Below are positions 35,128 through 42,506 of a stretch of 64,000 nucleotides of DNA, in pieces. Numbering within the stretch: position 1 is the stretch's first letter; the number at the start of each line of letters is the position of its first letter. The notes under the pieces are model-generated. The model did not search any database. It was not told the origin of the DNA and saw only the letters and a list, made by a program, of their open reading frames with translations. This DNA comes from a virus: IMG/VR virus record IMGVR_UViG_3300010938_000951, positions 1 to 64,000 of that record; one strand, given 5' to 3'. The translations under genes were made by a program, and so were the position numbers.

Positions 35128-35155
35128 CCATGTGTTTGTTAAGTCTAACACATGG
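35128..35155 (+). other. Stem-loop between Ro60 and helicase genes
   Basis: CCATGTGTT / AACACATGG, 9 perfect pairs with a 10-base loop, 12 bases after the Ro60 stop. No T-run follows. A transcript-processing or stability hairpin is likely. Confidence 0.55.
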
Positions 35156-35193
35156 GCCTACTATATTTGAAATTATTACGGAGATCATTTAAT

Positions 35194-36828
35194 ATGATTC
35201 GAATTGGAACATACATAGTATTTGACAATCAAATAAAGGCTGGTAATGAGTATTTCAACACTCTAATTGATAGAGACATTCCAATACTCTGCGCTCAGCC
35301 TCAAATGGGGAAAACTGGTGTTCTTATTTATGTTGCTTCAAAAATCCTTGAGTATTGTAAATACAATAACATCAAAAAATTCCGGATAAATCACATATTA
35401 CACGACGCCAATAATGATGTACGCGATCAAACGAAAGCTGATTATGAGTCAGCTTTTGGTAATGGTTATGCTGGGTTTACTCCCCACAGCCTATTTAATA
35501 CAAAGAATCCAATTCTAAATATCATTCATCGCCCAAATTTAGCGTCTCAGCAAAAATCAATTGACAAAGATACAGTTTATTTCAATCTATATGATGAGAG
35601 TCATATAGCTATTGTACGAGATGGCCAGTTAGATGACTGGGATTTAGCTTTAAAAGAAGGTGGAATTGATTTTCATACTGGTCATTGTTCGGCCACCCCT
35701 TTTGTTTACAATTTATTGTCAAATCCTCCACATGTTCCAATTGTTTTAGAGCCCTCTGATAAGTATTTTGGTATTCAACAATATTTTGATCAGAAAAGGA
35801 TTAGGCCCTTAACAACTCCATTTTTCGAGAAAAGTGAAAATGAACGACGGTTAAGTGCAACTGCTGTCTATACTATCATTCCCGATATAGTTAATAGAGT
35901 TAATAATGATGGTCCTGGTTATGTTCCTTTGAGAGACCGTTTGTTATCTGAAGAAGACGCAGAGTCTTTACAAGATTATTTTATGTTGAAATACAACATG
36001 AAGTGTATTGTTGAATTCTATAATAATAAAGAAGAGAATATGAAAGAGATTCAACTTAGGTTGAAATCTCCTTTATCCAGAGATGAAGCGGATATTGTTT
36101 TTGTAGTTCTAAAGGGCGCCTTACGTGTAGGCAAGAGAATATCTAAAGATCACATTAGGTGTATTATAGATTCTCCAAGGGCCCAAAGTGGAGCAACTGT
36201 GGTTCAATCTTTATTAGGCCGAGTATGTGGTAATGATATAAATAATTTCAATTTTAATATCTATTGTGATATTAAAGAGATTAACCAATATATTACCTGG
36301 TGGAATGACTTAGTTAATGGAAACAATCCAATTGCTATCCCCTCTTCGCCATATAATTATTCGAACGATTCTGGTATGAGGAGACAATATCATGTGACCC
36401 CACCAGGAACTTTTCCTAAGAGACCTGATGAAAATAAGATTCGTGATTATATGGTAAAAAATAATCTACCATTCATAGTAGATGGTAAAAATATTCTACC
36501 CAAATGTTGGGTTAGAGTTACAGAAACAAATAAGCCAGTTAAATCACTTAATCGTTCAAACGAACACTCCAACAATATGGCTCGTGCTGTTGCTACTGGC
36601 ATATCTGTATCTACTAAAACTGATACTAAAAATGGAGATCTAGTAATTGCCGGTGTTCATTTAGATGGCCCAAGTCCGTATTACCAAGAAGATTGGAACA
36701 AAGTTATGAATAAGGGTTATAAACCCGGAGAAGTTGTTTTGTTTTTCTATTTGGGAATGAATAATAAATTACTGCCGGCTAATCAAGATCTGATTACAGA
36801 TAAATGTTTTTTCAAGGGGAAAGAATAA
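35194..36828 (+). CDS. Superfamily 2 helicase-like protein
   Basis: 544 aa from ATG 35194 with ACGGAGAT upstream; the frame from 35152 overlaps the hairpin. CAQPQMGKTGVL is a divergent Walker A, NLYDESHIAIV gives DESH, HCSATPFV matches motif III, and VVQSLLGRVCGN is a QxxxGRxxR-like motif VI lacking the final Arg. This is SF2-like, similar to helicases of restriction or nuclease systems. Located between Ro60 and a tRNA-like RNA, it may unwind structured RNA, but DNA is equally possible. Confidence 0.7.
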   Translation: MIRIGTYIVFDNQIKAGNEYFNTLIDRDIPILCAQPQMGKTGVLIYVASKILEYCKYNNIKKFRINHILHDANNDVRDQTKADYESAFGNGYAGFTPHSLFNTKNPILNIIHRPNLASQQKSIDKDTVYFNLYDESHIAIVRDGQLDDWDLALKEGGIDFHTGHCSATPFVYNLLSNPPHVPIVLEPSDKYFGIQQYFDQKRIRPLTTPFFEKSENERRLSATAVYTIIPDIVNRVNNDGPGYVPLRDRLLSEEDAESLQDYFMLKYNMKCIVEFYNNKEENMKEIQLRLKSPLSRDEADIVFVVLKGALRVGKRISKDHIRCIIDSPRAQSGATVVQSLLGRVCGNDINNFNFNIYCDIKEINQYITWWNDLVNGNNPIAIPSSPYNYSNDSGMRRQYHVTPPGTFPKRPDENKIRDYMVKNNLPFIVDGKNILPKCWVRVTETNKPVKSLNRSNEHSNNMARAVATGISVSTKTDTKNGDLVIAGVHLDGPSPYYQEDWNKVMNKGYKPGEVVLFFYLGMNNKLLPANQDLITDKCFFKGKE

Positions 36829-36836
36829 TCACAAAA

Positions 36837-36900
36837 GTCTTTAGCCGTAGGGCGTCCCTGAGAGGTAAGGGGATTGCTAGTGCAAGTCTAGCATAAAGGC
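36837..36900 (+). ncRNA. tRNA-like RNA next to the Ro60 genes (Y RNA-like candidate)
   Basis: 64 bases fold like a small tRNA. Acceptor GTCTTTA/TAAAGGC (7 pairs, one G.T), a D-like arm GCC-GTAG-GGC, an anticodon-like arm TCCCT/GGGGA with a 9-base loop, and a T arm GCTAG-TGCAAGT-CTAGC. No CCA and a 1-base bulge before the acceptor. Bacterial Y RNAs (YrlA) end in a tRNA-like domain and lie near Ro genes, so this is a candidate; the long Ro-binding stem is not evident. Confidence 0.55.
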
Positions 36901-36919
36901 CGATATATAAGGGTACAAG

Positions 36920-37780
36920 ATGATTAAGCGAAATGGTGTCGAGGTAATGAATGCTCGCACGAAAAATGTAGCTATTGCTAAAGAGACCATTCGAGTCACT
37001 AACAATCAGAAATATACAGCGCCAAGCGGATCTGTTGTAGATATCTCTAATGAGATGGATGCTGCCTTAGAAGGAACTGTATATTATCCCGGCGAGGATT
37101 TGATTGGCATGCCGCCCGGTCAGTCTCCCATTCACGTCACCATTGAAGTCACAAATGAAACCACAGCCCAAGCTGCGGTTCGTTTACAAGCTGCTGGAAA
37201 AACCAATTTAGTCGCTCTAAATTTCGCATCTGCCCGCAATCAAGGTGGAGGATTTCTTGCTGGGGCAATTGCTCAAGAAGAAGATTTATGTAGAGCCTCC
37301 GGGCTTTATCTCTGTTTAAAAAGAAAGCCGTTATTTTATAATGCTAATATCATGTGTGATGATACTTATTACACAGATGGTTTGCTTTATTCTCCTAACG
37401 TTCCATTCTTTAGAGACGAACATAATCTCTTCCTAGAGAAGCCATTCCTATTGTCTATTGTGACATGTCCTGCTCCGAATCTTTCCGGCATCAAACCAGA
37501 GGGACTTCATCATAAATTGAAGGGGCTGATTAGAGAGCGCTGTATTAGAATCTTACAAGTAGCTCATGCCAATAGTCATAAGAATATCATTCTTGGAGCT
37601 TGGGGTTGTGGAGCTTTTGGTAATGATCCTAAGATGGTATCTGAAGCATTTATGCTAGCGCTCGCTAAAGTTCCTTATTTTGAACACGTAACATTTGCGG
37701 TATATGATACCAGAGAGCCGTTTGTACTCTATGAAACGTTTAAAGAAACTTGTAACGTTGTACAGACCAACGGGGCCTAA
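36920..37780 (+). CDS. Microbial-type poly(ADP-ribose) glycohydrolase (PARG)
   Basis: 286 aa. NFASARNQGGGFLAGAIAQEEDL contains the PARG signature GGG...QEE (G109-111, E120/E121), with the family's YSPNVPFFR, TCPAPN and LGAWGCGAFGNDP blocks. Such enzymes remove ADP-ribose from proteins or nucleic acids. Key glutamates present. The next gene overlaps its end by 50 bases and its N-terminal part may also belong to ADP-ribose biology, which suggests an anti-defence or self-modification role. Confidence 0.9.
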   Translation: MIKRNGVEVMNARTKNVAIAKETIRVTNNQKYTAPSGSVVDISNEMDAALEGTVYYPGEDLIGMPPGQSPIHVTIEVTNETTAQAAVRLQAAGKTNLVALNFASARNQGGGFLAGAIAQEEDLCRASGLYLCLKRKPLFYNANIMCDDTYYTDGLLYSPNVPFFRDEHNLFLEKPFLLSIVTCPAPNLSGIKPEGLHHKLKGLIRERCIRILQVAHANSHKNIILGAWGCGAFGNDPKMVSEAFMLALAKVPYFEHVTFAVYDTREPFVLYETFKETCNVVQTNGA

Positions 37781-38318
37781 AGAATTAGATTTAATCAAAA
37801 AGTCTGGTTATAAGAAATTTCCGCCACGCTTGCCCGAGCAACCTATTTTTTACCCAGTTCTTACCAAAGAATATGCAGTAAAAATTGCTAGGGATTGGAA
37901 TGTTCCCGCTTCTGGAATAGGATACGTTTTAGAATTTAAAGTTCTAAAAGAATATTTAGATAAATACCCAATACAAATAGCTGGTGGAAATTCTCATCAA
38001 GAATATTGGATTCCTGCCGAAGAATTAGAAGAGTTTAATAATGCTCTTGTAGGGGATATTAGAGTTATTGAAACGTATCAGAAATGGTATGTGTACATTC
38101 TAGAGTGTGCGGATGGTACATTATACACGGGTATTACAAACAATCTAGAAAAACGAATCAAGAAACATAACGAGGGTAAAGGCGCAAAGTACACGAGGGG
38201 TCGTGGTCCCGTTGCCCTTGTTAAGTCTTTCACTCTAAATTCAAAGAGTGAAGCCTTGAAATTAGAACGCCGTATTAAAAAACTCTCCAAAGAAGAGAAG
38301 TTGAATTTCAATGTCTAG
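37731..38318 (+). CDS. Fusion: ADP-ribosylation/crystallin J1-like domain + GIY-YIG nuclease domain
   Basis: 195 aa from ATG 37731. The N-terminal ~110 residues (LYRPTGPKELDLIKKSGYKK, PRLPEQPIFYPVLTKEYA, EYWIPAEELEEFN) match a small family that I know annotated as ADP-ribosylation/crystallin J1. The C-terminal ~85 residues are GIY-YIG: WYVYILECADGTLYTGIT, then LERRIKKHNEGKGAKYT. The single-domain UPF0213/SLX1-type GIY-YIG has this length. The fusion next to PARG is unusual. Confidence 0.72.
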   Translation: MKRLKKLVTLYRPTGPKELDLIKKSGYKKFPPRLPEQPIFYPVLTKEYAVKIARDWNVPASGIGYVLEFKVLKEYLDKYPIQIAGGNSHQEYWIPAEELEEFNNALVGDIRVIETYQKWYVYILECADGTLYTGITNNLEKRIKKHNEGKGAKYTRGRGPVALVKSFTLNSKSEALKLERRIKKLSKEEKLNFNV

Positions 38319-38853
38319 ACGAGGTAGAAAAGGGTTTAGTCCTCAGTTTGAAAGAGACTATACGTTTTATTTATCTAATAAGGACAAATTCACATTTGCA
38401 GGCTCTGACCTCAAAAAAGATTACGGTATTCAATTTCCAGGAGAACCGGAACAGCCCGACAATCCTTTTAGGATTCCTTACTCTCCAAATGGTAAAAGCG
38501 CTAAGGTATGCTTTCACCAGTTAGATAGCACAGGTAAATGTAAACCTTGTGCTGAACCTCAGCTCCTAGTTGAAATTCTCACATGTAAAGCCGCAATCAA
38601 TTTACAAATTAAGATTTGGGCACATAGTAGAGCCGAGTGGACTTTATCTAAAATTGAGTTAATAGAGTATCTGGAAGAATATAAAGCGCCCGACTGGGTT
38701 CTGAAAGCAATTGAAAATCAAAAGCTTAGAATCCTCAAAGAATGGGCGGCCGACAAGAAGTATCAAACAGATTTATTCAAGAGAACTTTTGAGCTTCATT
38801 TAGGCGAGATTTTGGAAGAGCAGGGTTCCGGTGTTATATTAGATCCGAAATGA
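38311..38853 (+). CDS. Hypothetical protein
   Basis: 180 aa, 8-base overlap with the GIY-YIG fusion. Contains one Cys pair (STGKCKPCAEP) and a long helical second half. Not recognised. Confidence 0.65.
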   Translation: MSRRGRKGFSPQFERDYTFYLSNKDKFTFAGSDLKKDYGIQFPGEPEQPDNPFRIPYSPNGKSAKVCFHQLDSTGKCKPCAEPQLLVEILTCKAAINLQIKIWAHSRAEWTLSKIELIEYLEEYKAPDWVLKAIENQKLRILKEWAADKKYQTDLFKRTFELHLGEILEEQGSGVILDPK

Positions 38854-38875
38854 TCAAACACTGATAGGAACATCC

Positions 38876-39583
38876 ATGACAAAAGAAAACTTTACTTCCA
38901 TTAACGTAATTATTGACGCCTCTGGCTCAATGGCCCATTTATCTCACGATACTATTGGTAATTTTAATACTTTCTTAAAAGAACAAAAAGAATATCCGGG
39001 CGAAGCGGTCTTCACCCTTTGCACATTTAATACTGATTATCGTTTACCTCATGATTTTGTTAAGATAGCCAGTGTCCCAAATCTAGATTCCAAGACTTAT
39101 ATCCCACAGGGTGGTACTGCCCTACTAGATGCAATGGGTACTACCATTGATTCTGTTGGTAGAAAACTGGCCGCTATGCCAGAAGAAGAAAGACCATCTA
39201 AGGTTATTTTCCTTATCATTACTGATGGTCATGAGAATTCTAGCCGTCGTTATACCGCAGAACAGATTAAGAGTATGGTTGAACATCAAAAAGATGTGTA
39301 CTCTTGGGAATTTGTTTTCATGGGCGCCAATATTGATGCAATTGCAACTGGTACCAATCTTGGTATTTCTATGCAGAATACGCTCAATTATGATGCTACC
39401 TCAGCAGGTACACATGAACTTTACAAGAGTATCAGCTCTAACATGAATACTTATCGTAGTTCCAATTCTTCTAGAGCCGACTTCTTTAATCAAACCCAGC
39501 AAGGTCTTGGTTCAGTACAAACTCCAGTAGTTGTTACCACCACCACTACAACCACAACAGGCGGATCTACAAAGGGTAAGTAA
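38876..39583 (+). CDS. VWA-domain protein
   Basis: 235 aa. VIIDASGSMAHL is the MIDAS DxSxS; PQGGTALLDAMG supplies the Thr and FLIITDGHEN the Asp, so metal binding is intact. Ends in a Thr-rich low-complexity tail (VVTTTTTTTTG). VWA proteins mediate protein contacts; Ro60 at 33529 has one too. Partner unknown. Confidence 0.82.
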   Translation: MTKENFTSINVIIDASGSMAHLSHDTIGNFNTFLKEQKEYPGEAVFTLCTFNTDYRLPHDFVKIASVPNLDSKTYIPQGGTALLDAMGTTIDSVGRKLAAMPEEERPSKVIFLIITDGHENSSRRYTAEQIKSMVEHQKDVYSWEFVFMGANIDAIATGTNLGISMQNTLNYDATSAGTHELYKSISSNMNTYRSSNSSRADFFNQTQQGLGSVQTPVVVTTTTTTTTGGSTKGK

Positions 39584-40356
39584 TGGAAAAATGGCACGAC
39601 CCATCTCTTCCATTAGGTAAGAGATGTATAGAATTTGCAAAAAATGAAATGGCTAATGGCGTAGCTGAGGATAAACCTAATTCATTTACCTCACCCCGCA
39701 TTAGAGAGTATTTTAGCATCTGTACTCGATTAATTAATGGCAAAGAAACTCCAATTGGAAAGACTTTTAAAGCTGGAAATTGGTGTTCAGCGGGCGTGTC
39801 TTTTACTTTACATAACTGTTATTTAGAACAAGATGGTTCCCTTCCGCACGGCTACAGATTGGGCGTAATCGAAGTTATGTCTGACATGCAAAAGAAGGGA
39901 ACCTACCGTTCTATTGATCAAGTAAGGAAAGGTCTCTACAAGATTAAAGTAGGCGATCCGGTCTTTTTTGATCGTAGTAATCCAAACAATCCTGCCTCTT
40001 CTTGGTGGCGTCATATTGGATTTGTTTATTCTGTTGAGGCTAATGGTAAATTTATTTGTATTAGCGGTAATAACGGTGGTAGGTGGAGGCTAAGTAATCA
40101 TGATATCAATCAAAAATCTTTACTAGGTTTTGGTGACTATCCTGATGTTAGTGTGGTACAAACAGTTCCAGATGTTGTTGTCGTTAATACTACAGTAGTG
40201 ACAACGCCACCTGCCCCTCCAGAACCTTCTGTTAATATAGATGATTTAGATGACCAGTCATTAACCCCGCCACCACATGATACTGGCAAGGGACTAGGTG
40301 TTAAGAATCCTTTGGTTGCCATTATTGATTTTATCCTTAGTCTATTTAAGAGGTAA
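39583..40356 (+). CDS. CHAP/NlpC-P60-like peptidoglycan hydrolase (probable lysin)
   Basis: 257 aa. GNWCSAGVSFTL places a Cys at a helix start, followed much later by SSWWRHIGFVYSV with the catalytic His and ICISGNNGG, the order of CHAP-type papain-like hydrolases. A Pro/Thr linker and a hydrophobic C-terminal segment (NPLVAIIDFILSLFKR) could reach the membrane. No signal peptide, so it would need a holin. Confidence 0.68.
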   Translation: MEKWHDPSLPLGKRCIEFAKNEMANGVAEDKPNSFTSPRIREYFSICTRLINGKETPIGKTFKAGNWCSAGVSFTLHNCYLEQDGSLPHGYRLGVIEVMSDMQKKGTYRSIDQVRKGLYKIKVGDPVFFDRSNPNNPASSWWRHIGFVYSVEANGKFICISGNNGGRWRLSNHDINQKSLLGFGDYPDVSVVQTVPDVVVVNTTVVTTPPAPPEPSVNIDDLDDQSLTPPPHDTGKGLGVKNPLVAIIDFILSLFKR

Positions 40357-40359
40357 ATA

Positions 40360-40566
40360 ATGTGTGCGGTATCTGTGATTTATGATATGTTTGGCAAGCA
40401 GCCTGATGATTGGTATACACTAGACCGCATTGATTTGTTTAAACGCATGGTGGCTGACGCTAAAGTTTTTGATGAAGAATCTGGTCAGCCCGATTGTGAA
40501 GATCCTGAAAAAGCAAAAATTACTGAACGTATAGAAAATCTAGAAAAAGAATTAGAGCAAAAATAA
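40360..40566 (+). CDS. Small hypothetical protein
   Basis: 68 aa after AAGAGGTAAATA. Starts MCAVSVIYDMFGKQPDDW and ends in a charged helix. Overlaps coaD (TAATG). Not recognised. Confidence 0.65.
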   Translation: MCAVSVIYDMFGKQPDDWYTLDRIDLFKRMVADAKVFDEESGQPDCEDPEKAKITERIENLEKELEQK

Positions 40567-41087
40567 TGTGCAAAGCTATTTACGCTGGTACGTTTGATCC
40601 TATCACTTTCGGTCATATGGATATTATTAAACGTACTATGCAGTTCGCTAGAGAATTAGTGATTGTAGTTGGAATTAATTCAAATAAACAAACTCTTTTT
40701 ACAGAAGAAGAACGAATTAATTTGATTAATAAATCATTTGATTCTGAAATAGATTTTCTAACGGGCACCAATATTAAAGTAGTTTCTTATCAAGGGTTGA
40801 TGGTAAGCTATGCTAAAGAAATTGGTGCATCTATAATGGTTAGAGGTATTAGATCAGTTTCTGATTTTGAATATGAAATCAACTTAGCTAATGTTAATAA
40901 AACCTTAGCACCAGATATAGAGACTGTCTTTTTACCAACTCGTCCTGAACTAGCTGTTGTTTCTTCTTCGATGGTTAAGGAGATTGCTAAGTTTAATAGA
41001 GATATTAAACAGTATGTTCCAGGCTGTGTAGCAGAAGCAATAGTTTCTAAATTTGGTTTTGTCAAGTTTGGGGAGCCGCAAAAATAA
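40566..41087 (+). CDS. coaD: Pantetheine-phosphate adenylyltransferase
   Basis: 173 aa, close to the usual 160. YAGTFDPITFGHMDII is the ATP-binding motif, VRGIRSVSDFEYE and AVVSSSMVKEIAKF are the other CoaD signatures. It converts 4'-phosphopantetheine and ATP to dephospho-CoA, a step in CoA synthesis. Last gene before the tRNA array. Another CoA-like gene is at 61216. Confidence 0.93.
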   Translation: MCKAIYAGTFDPITFGHMDIIKRTMQFARELVIVVGINSNKQTLFTEEERINLINKSFDSEIDFLTGTNIKVVSYQGLMVSYAKEIGASIMVRGIRSVSDFEYEINLANVNKTLAPDIETVFLPTRPELAVVSSSMVKEIAKFNRDIKQYVPGCVAEAIVSKFGFVKFGEPQK

Positions 41088-41100
41088 AAATTAGGGCCAC

Positions 41101-41128
41101 TTGACGGTTCAATTTTTTGGTATACAAT
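41101..41128 (+). promoter_or_regulatory. Promoter of the tRNA array, TTGACG-N16-TACAAT
   Basis: TTGACG 41101-41106 and TACAAT 41123-41128 with a 16-base spacer; the first tRNA starts 75 bases later. No other good promoter is seen until 51686, so one long transcript may cover the array. Confidence 0.75.
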
Positions 41129-41202
41129 GTTCGTTATCCAAATCGCGAAATCGAAAAATCTGGGCATAGCCTGATATAGATGATACGATTCCGCATTTTC
41201 AT

Positions 41203-41285
41203 GGGGGAGTAGCTCAGAGAAAGAGCGCAAGGAGTCCGTAAGGAAAACCTTGAGGTCCCAGGTTTAATTCCTGGCTCCCCCACCA
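41203..41285 (+). tRNA. tRNA with 15-nt anticodon loop, identity unclear
   Basis: Acceptor GGGGGAG/CTCCCCC, ACCA end, T arm CCAGG-TTTAATT-CCTGG, D stem GCTC/GAGC but a D loop (AGAGAAA) without GG. The anticodon stem CAAGG/CCTTG is perfect, yet its loop has 15 bases with an internal TCC-GTAA-GGA hairpin. An 8-base insertion seems likely, so no anticodon is assigned. Confidence 0.7.
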
Positions 41286-41326
41286 AGCCATATATTAGTA
41301 GCGTCCTAGGTACTAATAGGCTATAT

Positions 41327-41403
41327 GGGACAGTAGCTCAGTGTTAGAGCACCGGCCTTTAACTGCCGGGGGTCGCTGGTTCAACTCCATGCCTGTCCCA
41401 CCA
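41327..41403 (+). tRNA. tRNA with 8-nt anticodon loop (CTTTAACT)
   Basis: Acceptor GGGACAG/CTGTCCC, ACCA end, normal D arm. Anticodon stem CCGGC/GCCGG encloses 8 bases. Standard numbering gives TTA; shifted by one it is TAA (Leu). T stem weak (GCTGG/CCATG, three pairs). Could be degenerate, a Leu tRNA or an expanded-loop tRNA. Confidence 0.6.
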
Positions 41404-41463
41404 AACCGAATGCAAGTAGGATTACATCGGATTAAAAATAATCTTACTAACCTTTCGTCGGTT
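41404..41463 (+). repeat. Array element 1, short form without tRNA
   Basis: Closing stem AACCGA/TCGGTT. Left part ATGCAAGTAGGATTACAT, only five bases (CGGAT), then TAAAAATAATC...CTTTCG. It starts at the base after one tRNA's CCA and ends 2 bases before the next tRNA. It shows the element can exist without an inserted tRNA. Confidence 0.6.
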
Positions 41464-41465
41464 AT

Positions 41466-41552
41466 CCTGTCTGATTCGATGCCTGGGAGCATCTACCGGC
41501 TGTAACCCGGTCGCCAATGTGCTAAGTGGTTCGACTCCACCAGGCAGGACCA
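41466..41552 (+). tRNA. tRNA-Tyr(GTA)
   Basis: Acceptor CCTGTCT/AGGCAGG with one G.T, CCA encoded. Anticodon stem ACCGG/CCGGT, loop CTGTAAC giving GTA; class II variable region as in bacterial tRNA-Tyr; T arm GTGG-TTCGACT-CCAC. D region is irregular. Confidence 0.75.
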
Positions 41553-41559
41553 AAACTAA

Positions 41560-41622
41560 ACTGTAATAGGAGCTTCGGCTCTAATATTTGTGACGCACAA
41601 GAGTTAAGCAAGTATTTACAGT
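41560..41622 (+). other. Structured spacer in tRNA array
   Basis: Closing stem ACTGTAA/TTACAGT encloses two hairpins, GGAGC-TTCG-GCTC (UUCG tetraloop) and TTGTG-ACG-CACAA. Same closed-spacer plan as elsewhere in the array. Confidence 0.5.
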
Positions 41623-41652
41623 CTGTTCAATGACAACTGAATATCTGTTTAT

Positions 41653-41729
41653 CGGGGATTAGCTCAATCTGGTAGAGCGCTAGTTTTGGGTACTAGATGT
41701 TGCACGTTCAAATCGTGTATCCCCGACCA
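41653..41729 (+). tRNA. tRNA-Pro(TGG)
   Basis: Acceptor CGGGGAT/ATCCCCG, ACCA end, D arm with GG, anticodon stem CTAGT/ACTAG, loop TTTGGGT (TGG), T arm GCACG-TTCAAAT-CGTGT. Regular cloverleaf. Confidence 0.92.
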
Positions 41730-41870
41730 TAGAAGATGGTCCTAATCACAGCCCCACAAGGGCCGCGAGTGGAAAACAATAGCATCATACTAGTTCTGAG
41801 TAAGCGGTATTGGTATCTGGCTTACGCTTTCCTTTTCCACAAGTAGGTTGACCTTTTACCAAATCTTCTA
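41730..41870 (+). other. Structured spacer in tRNA array
   Basis: TAGAAGAT at 41730 pairs with ATCTTCTA at 41863-41870. Inside are nested stems GTGGAAAA/TTTTCCAC, GTAAGC/GCTTAC and GCCC-CACAA-GGGC. The whole 140 bases form one closed multibranch structure. No ORF. Confidence 0.5.
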
Positions 41871-41875
41871 GTAAT

Positions 41876-41951
41876 GGCCCTGTCGTCTAATGGATAGGAT
41901 AAGAGACTTTCACCCTCTTGATGTTGGGTTCGATTCCCACCAGGGTCGCCA
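41876..41951 (+). tRNA. tRNA-Glu(TTC)
   Basis: Acceptor GGCCCTG/CAGGGTC (one G.T), GCCA end, D arm GTCT-AATGGATA-GGAT, anticodon loop CTTTCAC (TTC), with an A31.C39 mismatch, T loop TTCGATT. Confidence 0.9.
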
Positions 41952-42059
41952 TGACGAATGCCCGAAAGGGTTTACATTGTATGCGAAACAATCCGATGGA
42001 GTTCGATTCTCCTTTAAGGCTGGTGCCAGGTAAAACAACTCTTTCATTATTAGTCGTCA
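41952..42059 (+). repeat. Array element 2 with degenerate tRNA pieces
   Basis: Closing stem TGACGA/TCGTCA. Left hairpin ATGCCC-GAAA-GGG-TTTACAT, right part TAAAACAACTCTTTCATTATTAG. Inside are an anticodon arm ATTGT-ATGCGAA-ACAAT (would read GCG, Arg), a T-like arm GGAG-TTCGATT-CTCC and a GGC-TGGT-GCC hairpin in place of an acceptor. No D arm, so probably decayed or very reduced. Confidence 0.55.
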
Positions 42060-42061
42060 AT

Positions 42062-42138
42062 CAGAGCGTGGTGTTTAATGGCTAGCATCCGTGGTCTGGA
42101 ACCATGTGGAGTCAGTTCGAATCTGACCGCTCTGACCA
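42062..42138 (+). tRNA. tRNA-Pro-like (TGG), C33
   Basis: Acceptor CAGAGCG/CGCTCTG, ACCA end, T arm GTCAG-TTCGAAT-CTGAC. Anticodon stem CGTGG/CCATG, loop TCTGGAA gives TGG but position 33 is C, not U. D arm GTTTAATGGCTAGCATCC is nearly identical to that of the tRNA-Pro at 42327. Confidence 0.65.
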
Positions 42139-42186
42139 ATGCCAGTATAACTCAAATATAATTTGGTAGATTAGTTTGGGCTGGTA

Positions 42187-42320
42187 CATACCGAATGAGC
42201 TTAAGAGCTACTTAGTCCTAAGGTAGGCAGTCCGCTTACCTGACAATGAATGTAGCTACCTTAAAACAACCGTTATAGTTAGGCTCTAAAGGAATTGTGA
42301 CAAACATTTTTGTCGGTATG
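42187..42320 (+). repeat. Array element 3 with long structured interior
   Basis: Closing stem CATACCGA/TCGGTATG (8 bp). Left part ATGAGC-TTAAGA-GCT-ACTTAGT is a variant of the conserved hairpin; the right end AAACATTTTTG fits the right motif. The interior has an 8-bp stem TAAGGTAG/CTACCTTA but no clear tRNA. Confidence 0.5.
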
Positions 42321-42326
42321 TTTTAT

Positions 42327-42403
42327 CAGGGAATGATGTTTAATGGCTAGCATCCTACCTTCGGAGAGTAGAAGTCCCGGTTCGAATCCGGGTTCCCTGA
42401 CCA
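42327..42403 (+). tRNA. tRNA-Pro(CGG)
   Basis: Acceptor CAGGGAA/TTCCCTG, ACCA end, anticodon stem CTACC/AGTAG (C31.A39 mismatch), loop TTCGGAG giving CGG, T arm CCCGG-TTCGAAT-CCGGG. Confidence 0.82.
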
Positions 42404-42429
42404 TCAGCAAATGCCTGTAGGGATTACAT

Positions 42430-42506
42430 TGCATTTGGAGCACGAGGAGAAGGTCCGATTCCTTCCGGCCCGACCATATCGGGACGAGGTGTTATGGCAG
42501 CACGCG
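42430..42506 (+). tRNA. Permuted tRNA-Gln(TTG), 3' half before 5' half
   Basis: 3' half 42430-42476: anticodon loop ATTTGGA (TTG), stem strand GCACG, T arm GAAGG-TCCGATT-CCTTC, acceptor CGGCCCG, ACCA. After TAT comes the 5' half 42480-42506: acceptor CGGGACG, D arm GTGT-TATGGCA-GCAC, G26, CG. Joined, the acceptor pairs 6/7 and the anticodon stem CG+TGC/GCACG pairs 5/5; the junction is between positions 28 and 29. It sits inside an array element: closing stem TCAGCAA (42404) / TTGCTGA (42530), left hairpin ATGCC-TGTA-GG-GATTACAT, right part TAAAAATAGTCTCTCAATTC. Confidence 0.7.

Noticed and set aside
41327-41403. Ochre suppressor tRNA implying stop-codon recoding
   Set aside because: The loop has 8 bases so the anticodon is ambiguous, and TAA ends many clear genes in the window.
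41954-42030. Calling a functional tRNA-Arg(GCG) in array element 2
   Set aside because: Anticodon and T-like arms exist but the acceptor is broken and the D arm is absent; kept only as degenerate pieces.
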